A stretch of 64,000 bases of DNA, taken from the NCBI GenBank assembly GCA_949128115.1, contig OX421962.1:64397787-64461786 (forward strand), in the 5' to 3' direction. Position numbers and translations under genes: made by a program. Shown here piece after piece: positions 21,601-33,600 of this stretch. The number at the start of each line of letters is the position of its first letter. Position 1 is the stretch's first letter. Under the pieces are notes generated by a model, which was not told the DNA's origin, did no database searches, and worked only from the letters and a program-made list of their open reading frames with translations. Source of the DNA: Anaspis maculata (Eukaryota > Arthropoda > Insecta > Coleoptera > Scraptiidae).

Positions 21601-24600
21601 GTATCGTAAGAGGCTCCATTTCGATACGCATTTTTTTAATCCCAAATGTTGGCAATAGCTGCGGGCATGAGATCGACATGACAGCACTCACTGACAGAAG
21701 AGACAGCTTAGGTGACTTCACTTCGCAGAAGGGCTTTATTTCAGAAAAATCCGGCTCATTTCTAATGATGAACTGTGCTTTCACCATCAAGAGCAATTTC
21801 CACAATTTTGTTAGCAGAGGCACATATTTCACATTTTTTTATTAAAAAAAGCATAGAATGGTTGCAAAATAGAAAAAATTGTATATAACACACGTTTTAT
21901 AAGACCTATTGTCACACTCGTCAATTGAAGCACGAGGAGCGAAGCGACGAAATGACGCGTGTGACAATACGATGTCTTATAAAACTTGTATTATAATATA
22001 CTATTTTAGCACTTTCGTTGTACGATTCCATTGTACAATTACGCCTTCTCAGATTTCAGCCGCTGTTGAGGATTTTCTTTCATCATATTAATTGTTTTAG
22101 GTTTAAAGTTGATCTACATTTACGCCTAGGTAAAGGCACCTACTAGTACAAGAAAGATGGATTTCAACCTCGGAATAAATATGGACGTCGTGAAAATTTG
22201 ATATTCTGTTCAGAATTGAGTGCTCTACAACATATCCAAAATCGCCAAAAATCGCACCCGGGGGTTTTGAGTTATTGGAGGGGGGGTAAAAAATTGTAAC
22301 TTAAAATGGAGGGGATGAAGCCCGTCAATCAATTGGAAGCAAATACGTTATGATTCGACGCATCATATCCCGTTGATACCATTTTGGCACAAAAAGTGTC
22401 GATTACTGTTGAAGGGGGGTCGTGGGGGGGCGAAGCTCTGCTAGGTGGTCTATTTTGTTTTTCTGGCCATGTAAAACCGATCACGACAAGTTTGGTATCT
22501 TTTCCAACTAAATTCAATCTCCTGAACTCGAATCCGATGTGTAAATTTTGATGAAAACAAGTTTGAACAAGTTAACTTGAAAAAACTTGTTTTTTCTTTG
22601 ACAATTTTGAAGAATTTTTTTTTTCACTGTTAGAGGTATTCATCGTCCAAAAATTTTTAGGGGTCATTGGATTGAAGTGTATTCTTCACGAAAATCATCC
22701 ACTTTATGTTTAATTTTGATTCTCGAGTTCAAAAAATCGATTTAAACTCGAGCCGGCTCGGCGCGTCGTCTACTACTGACCAGAACACTAGAGCATGCAC
22801 CTTTCAATGAAAATAGCTCAAACTTTCGAAGAGATAACAACTCGTCTTTGAAAATTTGATTATATGTGCAGAATTGAATTCTCTATAACATGAACAAAAT
22901 CGCCATGAATCACACTGCAGGATTTTGAGTTATTCGAGGAGTAGGATAACATTTTCTCAAGATTCGTGCTCTATGAACTGTTAGCTCTCCCCTCAAATAA
23001 CTCAAAACCCTGCAGTGCGATTCATGACGGTTTTGTTTATGTTATAGGGAACTCAATTCTGCACAGATAATCAAATTCTCAAAGATGAGTTGTTATCTCT
23101 TCTGAAGTTTGAGCTATTCTCATTTCAAGGTGCATGCTGTAGTGTTCTGGTCAGTAGTAGACAACGCGCCGAGCCGGCTCAAGTTCAAATCGATTTTTTG
23201 AACTCGTGAAACAAAATTATACATTGAGTGGATGATTTTCGTGAAGAATACACTTCAATCTGATGACCCCTGAAAATTTTCCGAAGATGAACACCTCTAA
23301 CAGTAAAAAAAAATCCGTCAAAATTGTCAAAGAAAAAAACAAGTTTTTTCAAGTTAACTTGTTCAAACTTGTTTTCATCCAAATTTACAGATCGGATTCG
23401 AGTTCAGGAGATTGAATTTAGTCGGAAAAGATACCAAACTTGTTGTGATCGGTTCTACATGGCCAGAAAAACAAAACGGACCACCTAGCAGAGCTTCGCC
23501 CCCCCACGACCCCCCTTCAACAGTAATTGACACTTTTTGTGTCAAAATGGTATCAACGGGATATGATGCGTCGAATCATAACGTATTTGCTTCCAATGGA
23601 TTGACGAGTTTTATCCCCTCCATTCCAAGTTGCAATTTTTTCACCCCCCCTCCAATAACTCAAAACCCCCGGGTGCGATTTTTGGCGATTTTGGATATGT
23701 TGTACAGCACTCAATTCTGAACAGAATATCAAATTTTCAGGACGTCCATATTTTTTCCGAGGTTTTGCAGATTTTTTTACTATTTTTCCTGTACTATACG
23801 CGTCCGGCCAGTCTGATAAGTTTACGATGATGGTTTTTGTATTTAATTTTCAAAGCTTTTTTTTCAAATCAAGGAAGTTTTAATTTTTTATTTGTGCATT
23901 CAGAACTGTACTTTAATCGGTTTCGCATCACCTACTAATTCTTGTTTAAATCTACTTGGTGCTTATAGGCTGTGTCTAGACAGTCTGATATTTGCTGTAG
24001 AATTAAAATAAAAGTTTCTCAGAGTTCAAGAGTCTTGTTAGTCCACAAAAATAATATTCATCGCAATTACCAGGGTTAATACCTACACCTCTGCGGGTGT
24101 TCCCAGAAATTAAATCAATCTTCAAATCACATTTTAAAATCCATGCAATCATTCAGTAGATTGTTGTATTTATGTATTTTTATTTGCGAGAGTCATTACC
24201 CATAAAAAGTAAATTATGAAAAGATGTTACCTCGCTTTCAACACGCGAAATCCTACAGAAAGTGATTCATGTAAATATATTCATCCTGTCGTTTTACGAA
24301 GAGAAGAAAATAATAATTATAATTATTAACGATGTAAATCTATAAGTTTTGTTTCTTCACCATTAATAATAAAATTATTGGTTACATATTTAACCACTAC
24401 AATAGAACGCTTTAATTCCTAGGTACATCTTACGTTACTAATTGGTTGTGAACATTTTATTGGGTTTAAGGTTTTCCCAGGTATTAGTTTGAATAAGGAC
24501 GAGTTTTCTCCTTAAATTTATACAGAGTCCTTGAGATCTTGGGGTAGATCCTCAACGCTCGTGCAGATAGAATTCTTTTTAATTTTCAATCAACGAAGTT

Positions 24601-27600
24601 ATCCCGATTTCTTTAGAGTATTTTAGCGTATGGGTAGATGACGTGACCTAAGCTAGCCAATAGAAAGTTACAGCAGTTCAAACGATTATGAAGTATAATT
24701 AAAAAAAGAATGAAAACAGTTCAACTGTGAAGACCAATAATTTCGTTGTTGTTTGAAATTTTCAAAAATTCTCACTTCACGAGCTTTTACTCAAGACTCT
24801 ACACAGGATGTTTCAGTTTTAATTTAATTTTTAGATTTTAACCGATCAAACTTTGAGATAAGATTCTCCTCATCCTTCTGATTCAGAAAAGTGGAACATA
24901 GGTGTTTCTCACTCGCTTTCTGAGAAAGATACAGGATGCCAAAGTCAACTTTATTCGATTTTAAAAAATTTGTAATTCCAGGACCATTTGACCAAATTAG
25001 CTTAAATTTAGCAAGGCGGTTTGTCGGAATCATCTACCTGTCAAATTTCGAGAGAATTCAGTTAGTAGTGTAGGAGCTATGGGGGGGGGGTCATTAATTT
25101 GGAAGCATGGAAGCATAACCTTTCAAATGGATTCTTTCAAAATTCGTCAGGTAGGAAGATAATTACGACAAACCAGCCTATGCTAAATTTAAGCTAATTC
25201 GGTTGAATGGTTCGCAAGTTACAAATTTTTAAAAATCGAAAAATGAACTTTGACACCCTTTATCTTAGGAAGCGAGTGAGAGGCACGTAGGTATATTATA
25301 TTTTTCTGAATAAGGAGGATGAGGAATCTTATTTCAAAGTTTGATCGGCTAAATCTAAAACACCCTGTATAAGTAGCTGCAACAATTTTTGTTTTTTCGA
25401 ATAACTCTTTTAGTTGCAATAAAATTACACCAAAAGAACGAGTTTGAAAAATTCAGTTCAGTTATTTATTTGAACACCAATTTATTGTACCAAGTATCAG
25501 GGATCTAAGTATGTAGATATTCATAGTACCCGTAAGGAAATAAAAAGCCTTGACAGTCACATTCCACGGCCGTTTTTTTTATACGTTGCTTCAGTGAGTT
25601 CTTGGTCATTGTTAAGAACTAGATTGGATAACAGTCTTCTTTTCTACATTGCTTCAGTGAGTTCTTGGTCATTGTTAGGAACTGGATTGGATAACAATAA
25701 TAACATATAAATGTGCTGTTCGGTTATTAGCATATGGTTCAATTATTATTTGTAATTTATAAATTATTATATATGGTGCTGAATAATGTTTACATATTTT
25801 ATCATCAGCATTTGTGTTATTTACATCCAATATTAGCCTTCTTTACCATCATTGCGGTCAATCTGGCGTCGTCGGCTTGCTTTTCAACGGCTAAAAATTG
25901 ATCTAGAAGGGGCTTTGATGCTGCCGCTAGAAAATTTGGTTTCATGAGGTCGAACTCTTTGCCTGAAACATGAGTTTAGTAGATGTGATTCAGTTCCGTA
26001 AAGCTTGTAACTTACCACTGCTGTCGCTCACAAATCCACCGGCTTCGCGTACTATAAGCACTCCCGCCGCCGCATCCCATGGATATAAACCGTCACATTG
26101 GTACGCGTCCATCGATCCACTGGCTACATAACATAATCCAAGAGCTGCCGTACCAAAAGATCGAATTCTGGAAATTTTAAAACTAAATAACTCCCATATA
26201 CCTAATAAGATTTCGAGCTTTTACCCTTGAACTACGGAAATCAAATGGCTAAATCGGTACAGGTACAAATCCCTGTGTTTCTCGGATCGTGCCAGCGAAA
26301 GCTCGTAGTTGAATACTGCCTTTTGGATGTCTGTAAAATCCCAGCAGTGTGTGGTGTTAAGATTAATTATCAGTTTATTTGGACTCACCATTTTGTTTGC
26401 TGGTTCGAATTTTTTTTCCGTTTAAGAAAGCTCCTTTCCCTTTAATGGCCGTGTACAACTCATTCATGTAAGGGTTGTAGATAATCCCCAGCGTTTGTTC
26501 TTTATTGAGGGTCAAACCAATGGAAATGCAAGTCAGTGGAAAACTTCGTACGAAATTGGCAGTTCCATCGATCGGATCGATGATCCAAGTGGGATCATCT
26601 GTTAGATCAGACACATAGTTCTTGGCTGAAGATTCTTCTTCTCCAATGAACCTAAAGATTGCTGGTTGCAAAATCATTTTCAAACCTCAGAGAAAATACT
26701 CACTTGTGATCTGGATATTTATCTTTGATCCTTTTGATGAGGATAGCTTCGACTTTTCTGTCATAAATTGTAACAAGATCGTAAATTTCTTGCTTCGTCT
26801 CTATCTCAATGTCTTTCGCTTCCAAAATTACCTTTCAATGAAATAAATTTTGTATTTATCAGAAAAATAAATAGAATTAACACTCACTTTTCCAGCTTCT
26901 TTGACCAGAGGCAACACGAAGTCGAAGTAACTTTGTATGTCTTCACTATCACTACTCATTTTCGAATCGCTCCTAGACTTGTACTTCTCGGTGGTTTTGA
27001 CCGCACTGCTTCGAGCCTCTGTATGCAAAGCTTTAAAAGGCCTTGAATTTTTACAATGATCTACCTTTCAGTTCTATTTTTTATGTGAATGCATTGTTTG
27101 GAATTCCCAATTTTTGTAGTAAGCACGCGGGAGAGAGGCGTTGTGGTAGGTCGCTGAACAACTGCTGGGTACAACGAAATTGGAAAAATCAAGGACTGTA
27201 AAAGAGTGTTAGATTTTTTTTAATTTGCAAGTAACAAATTCTTATTTGTCCAAGATAGTGGAAAGCAAAATGTATTTGTTGTAGAATTAAACGGTCTGAA
27301 GGACGTCTTGAATAATAAAACCACGGTGGTACATTGTGCTAAGTTTCTTTTTGTAATTTCCAAATTCGTAATCCCTACGTTAAGACTGCAGCAAGCAAGT
27401 GTTGGAAATAAGGTCGTTTCAAAATACTTTGTACACGCATGTTTACATGTTTTATGAATTTAATTTAAGGAAAATTCAGCAGGTTACTGTAAAACATCGC
27501 GTCATCTTCAGCTGTGAGTGATATGGGAAACTCTACACAAAACAGTACTTATTATAATCTTTCCATTAAAACATTTCGTTGGAAGAGCTTCTTTTATTTC

Positions 27601-30600
27601 GAGTAATTGAGATGCTAATTGTTGTTGTTGCGGCATGCGTGAAACTGGGAAGTTGGATGTCCTCTAGTTAGGTTTTTCAACATCATGTCTTATTGTTTTG
27701 AAAATGATCATTGATTGAAACTATTGAGAAACTCCAGAGAGTTCGCCATCGGAAAGTTTCTAGTCTGTCAGAGTTTCTGAAACCGATGCGTAATTTGGAT
27801 TATAAGGAAGCCTATAATGTTTTGGTATCCTCATAAAGGGATCTTGGCCATTTTTGACCTCCTTTCTCCCCAGCCCTGCAGTGATATCTCTTCGTATCTA
27901 CAACTATCAAACTATCAGTTGACCTTGTGAAAAATTGACCAGTCTTCGACTTGTGTCTTTTTTACTTGAATCCAGAACATATGCAGTGAGGTACTAGAAC
28001 ATCGCAACTGGATAATACAATGCTGGATTGATGTGTCTTTTCAGATGACAATAGTTCAGTAAGGTCCTTGCACTTTGTTCGACTCAATTAATGCCTTGGT
28101 ACTATGGTACTTACAAAATTGTCATTTCTTGAATTTAAATTGAAGTGTTGTGATCTGAGCACGATTTCCGAAACCAGCGAAATGAATTCACATGGGGGTT
28201 GTCATGGCAAGCAGCAGCAGCCAATCGCAGGAGTGGAAACAGGCGGTTGGCATAGCAATCTTATGTGAACTCATCTCGCCGGTTTAAAAAATACGAGTCC
28301 TGGGGAAATCTCGTCCACTACTTGTTACAAAACTACCACTTGTTTTGTAACAATCATGCAATCACTTGCATATGGTACGTTATTAGATTGCGCTTCCACA
28401 AACCCTGCACTCATTGTAGAAGCGGAAAAGTAGTATCTGAAAAGCTAACCCCGGTTGCACCAAAGAATTTAATCATGGAATATTCAATTGAGGATTTTCT
28501 CTGGTGAATTCTAGGTAAATGCCAGTTGATTAACCCCAGAAAATGCACACAAGCTGTTGTGAACTAAAAATGTTTCAAAAATCTTTCGTAAAACTGCGTT
28601 TTTCAATGGCCATGGCCACCTATGCTAATATTCACCAACAAAAATCCCCAGTCGACTATTTCATGATAAAATTCTTTGGTATTCTGGTCTACTCTATCAG
28701 AATTTAAGTTTTATAATAAATCCCGGTGACGATCCTGATTACGACGCAGGACCAGAAACGTTGCATATCATATAAATGAAGGTAATCAATTATCACAGTG
28801 TTGCATCAATAAAAAGAACAAGAGAACTCTCGCGGTCAAAGATCATGATTTACAATAGGTTTGTTTTGGCAGCGATACACAACCGTTTCCAACCGTTTGG
28901 ATTCTGCGCGCTTCCGTTAAGCCGTTCGGGCAGTGTAAACTTCGAGTTGCCAACTGTTTGTAAGCTGTTTGGGCAGGTGCCTCCAACGGTTTGAAAACAG
29001 TTTGTGGACGGTCAGAGGAGTTTGAGAATTGAAAAGAAACTGGTGATCAGACGCATGCGTACGCCTTTCTTCGCAATCGGGCGATCTTTGATTGATGGCG
29101 TGGCGCGTAATGTGACAGTGTGACAGTAAAGAGGTTAATTTAAAATAGTTTTACCTGCTGAAAGTTACATATTTACATTAATTCGGTCAATTTATTAAGG
29201 GGTTTCTGATGCGACTAACAAAGTTGTTGACGGGAATCGTTTTTTTTTTTTTTTTTTCTTTTTCTTTTTCGTCAAGTACAAACTCCTCCAAAAAGAAAAT
29301 GTACGGATATTGCTATCAAATTTTGAAAAAATTTTATTTTGATTTTTGAAAATCCAAAAACTAGATAGCATCGACAATGTGTCTTTCCTCAAAAAAGTCG
29401 CATGCCAAATATGAACTTTCATTTTCAAAAAAAGCACCAAAAATGATTTCTCGTAGACATGAAAAAGTGAATTAGTAGAAGTCATTTTTGGTACCTTTTT
29501 TTTGAAAATAGAAAGTTCAAATTGCATGCGACTTTCTTGAGGAAAGATACATTGTCGATGCTATCTAGTTCTTGAGTTTTCAAAAATCAAATTCAAATAT
29601 TTTCAAAATATTTTGGAAATTTTCAAAATTTGATAGCAATGTTTGTACATTTTCTTTTTGGATGAGTTTCTACTTGACGAAAAAAAAAAAATAAAACCGA
29701 TTTCCGTCGACAACTTTTTTAGTCGCATCAGAAACCCCTTAAATAAGACCTCGGCTTGGCGGGGAAAACTTGACAAGTTGTTGTGTCCCTAGTTTCAACT
29801 GGAACCGCTCGCTACGCGTTCTTGCAGCAAAAACTTTCCAACCACTTGAAAACTGGTTGGAGTCGAGTATGCGCGCTGAATCACAGTTAGCAAACCGTCC
29901 GCAACTCGCTGCCAAAACAAACCTAATAAAACATCTCTAAATTTTCGTAATGAAATCCAAAGAGAATGTCGAACACGTTTTTCAATGTTGAAACATGTGT
30001 ATGACGAGTAACTAGTAGCGAAACAGCACATTCTGTAGGCCTAGCAGTATTCTAACATTTAAGAAAAATTTCCACGTGTGTTTGCGTTAAACGATAAGGG
30101 GATTACCTAGGCCTACTTAGCATTTTTTGCAGTGTTTGCAGCAAAATTAAACAAAAGATGACTGTGAAAAAGAAATCCAAAGAAATCAACTTCAGGCCTT
30201 GTTTATTTTTCAGAATCCTTCGTCTTCGCCGGGACCTCAAGGACCCCCACCCGGTCCTCCGGGACCGGGCCAAGCACCGGGTCAACCCCCAGGTCCGCCA
30301 CAGGGCCAAGAAAACCTGAGTGCTTTGCAAAGGGCCATCGACTCCATGGAAGAGAAAGGATTGCAGGAAGATCCGCGATATTCGCAACTATTGGCACTGC
30401 GTGCTCGCACAAACATCAACAATTCGGTCTTTAGTCAGTTGCAAATGAATCAGCTCAGGTAAAATTGGATTCTTTGAATAGCAGGAATTATTTGGTTGGG
30501 AAAAAACGGTTCTATTTTGTGGCATGTTCACAAGACATTGACCAGATTAAAATGAAACTTTCAGAGCCCAGATTATGGCCTATCGAATGCTCGCAAGAAA

Positions 30601-33600
30601 CCAGCCAATACCTCAGCACATGTCGATGGCTGTTCAAGGTAAAAGACCTGACGGTACGCCTCAATGTCCCACCCCACCTTCCAGCCCGTTCCAACCCCAA
30701 GGTGGACCAGGACAGCAACAACAACCTGTACGTATCCTAAAAGAAATACATGAATGCATATTTGGGATTCCCTCTCATTTGATGAATAAGTCAAAGGAAA
30801 TGGTTTCTCACTAATAAGTGATCTTGAAACACAAGTGATTAGACAACTTAATTGAATGTACAGGCTACACATCATCATGGCGGGACTTTCGCGTCCTCCC
30901 AAAACTGTTTTGCACTGTTAGTTGCACTCTGTACACTTGATATTTTTGTTTTTCACTGTTTTTGCATGCTTTTGGAGTATTTTTCTTGTATAATTTGCAC
31001 TCTAGATTGTATTATTTTTTTATACTAGTTAAGTAGAGTAGTACTTAGTTGATGTTTTGCTATTATTGCCTCTCCTTCTGTGCTATGCTTCGTTCAATGA
31101 ATTTATTGTGATTGCTTTAGTTTTTAAATTGCTGAGTGTTTTCGTAGTTTGAATCAGCATGTCGTTAGAATCCCAGTTTTTGTGGTAACCAAATGGATTT
31201 TTATCTGATTAGGATCTAGGCATTTTTCTGCGTAAGAGCGTAAGCCACTTGTTGACGATGTGATTATTGGGGTATCCCAAAATCTGTGGGAAACGAGTTT
31301 CTCTCATAATCCTTAGCAGTTGAAAATGAAAAAAATTCAAATTAATAAACAAGTAACACAATAATTTTGCCTAACCAAGATGTAATAATTATTGATTGTT
31401 TTCTGTTCTTAGTTTAACTATGTAGTTAGATTGATATGTAGAAATGTAAGTAGAGAAATTTCACAAACTTGGCATGTCTAGCAAGCATTTCAGAGCACTT
31501 TCATACAGAAATGCCCGTCAACGTATAAAACGATGATTTATAAATTTGTAGAGTGGTGGCCCGCCTACAAGTGAAGCAAGTGAACCACTTCCGTCAGAAA
31601 GTGGAGCTTCACAGCAGCCAATGCGACCTCCGGGGCCGCCTGGCTCACAATCAGGGCCTCCGCCGGGTGGTCCTTCGGGACCTCCCCCTCCTCCTCCAGG
31701 ACAGGTAAAACACACGTTTTGCGCATAGCAGAAGTGGCAATAACTGTAATTTTTGTGTCAATAACTTTGAGTGTAAATTCAATACTTGAATGTCTCGTGT
31801 TTTTAAGATTGAAAATGCCATCAAACAGATCATGTAATCTAGCTCTTGTATGTGTGTGGCTAGGGTCAAATTCANNNNNNNNNNNNNNNNNNNNNNNNNN
31901 NNNNNNNNNNNNNNNNNNNNNNNNNNNNNNNNNNNNNNNNNNNNNNNNNNNNNNNNNNNNNNNNNNNNNNNNNNNNNNNNNNNNNNNNNNNNNNNNNNNN
32001 NNNNNNNNNNNNNNNNNNNNNNNNNNNNNNNNNNNNNNNNNNNNNNNNNNNNNNNNNNNNNNNNNNNNNNNNNNGATAGGTGCTTAACTAAAATTTGATA
32101 CCACATTTGTGTAATATCGGACACAATAAATGCTTTTTTTTGCATACTTTTTCAATTGTTTTCAACATCTTTGTATTTGGTGTCAAAATGACCGGAAAAA
32201 TACAACAAATACAAAAAGTCACTTTGGAAAAAAATACAAAAATAGCCAAAATAGCCTGCTATATAGCAGCTATAAACTCCGGATATATATCCTCAAATAT
32301 AAATAGCGGCTATTTTACGTCACTAATATTTTTTGCTAAGACTATCAAGATATTTACGAAACAGATCGAGTTCTTGCTAAATTTCCTTAATTGATATTTT
32401 TTCATGTTTTCTGATGCTGATTTTTTGTTAAGGGTCTGAAGGTCACAGGGCAAGATCAGAAGAAGACAAAGCTAAGGAAGTCATCAACAAAGCCAAAGTT
32501 GAAGACGATGAATACCACAAGAATGCCAATGAGGAACAAACTTATTACAGGTATGTAATACCAGATTCCTGAATGTCTGATGTTGGTAAAAAAAATATTC
32601 ATTTTTCACACAGTATCGCTCATACTGTTCACGAGATAGTAACTGAACAATCCACAATTATGGTGAACGGTAAACTCAAAGAGTACCAAATCAAAGGTCT
32701 GGAGTGGTTAGTTTCCTTGTACAACAACAACCTTAACGGCATTTTGGCCGATGAGATGGGCTTGGGGAAAACTATACAAACGATCGCTTTGATCACCTAC
32801 CTGATGGAGAAGAAGAAAGTCAACGGTCCATTCTTGATCATCGTTCCGTTATCGTAAGTTTGTTTTTTTGGTAGTTTTCGATTTCAATCGAGACACGGAA
32901 ACTTTTCAAATGTTGAAAGACCTAAAACTGCCGCGGCAAATGTCTGCAGAGAATTATTGACAACTTATTGTTTTTGTCTTTGAAAACATTTAAGGAGATT
33001 CTTTTTTAATGAAACACAATGTCACATTCATGCAAAATTGATGATCATGTATCGCAGTCAGGCGAGTGATCAGAATTCAAATTTCCAACCAATCGAATTC
33101 GACAAATTTGAATTTTGAGCAATCGCGTGGCTGCTATACACCATCACTAACTTGCCATGAACGTGACCATTGTCTTATCGTGAATGTTTTTAGAACTTTG
33201 TCGAATTGGATGCTTGAATTCGAAAAGTGGTCGCCGTCAGTTGTCGTCGTGTCCTACAAAGGTTCTCCGATTGGCAGGAGAGCCATCCAAAGCCAGATGC
33301 GATCGACTAAATTCAACGTTCTTTTGACCACGTACGAGTATGTCATTAAAGACAAAGGCGTTTTAGCCAAGTTACCATGGAAGTATATGATCATTGATGA
33401 AGGTCATCGAATGAAGAATCACCATTGCAAGTTGACCCAAGTTCTAAACACCCATTACTTAGCGCCACACAGACTTTTGCTTACTGGTACGCCGCTCCAG
33501 AATAAGTTGCCAGAATTGTGGGCACTCCTCAACTTTTTGCTACCATCTATTTTCAAAAGTTGTTCTACTTTTGAACAGTGGTTCAACGCTCCGTTCGCGA

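Noticed and set aside
31651..32145. Open frames across the N gap
   Set aside because: They exist only because runs of N do not produce stop codons.
33066..33193. Open frame upstream of brahma exon 8
   Set aside because: It is intron: the preceding exon ends with LIIVPLS and the acceptor at 33193 restores the conserved [12 protein letters not shown] reading.
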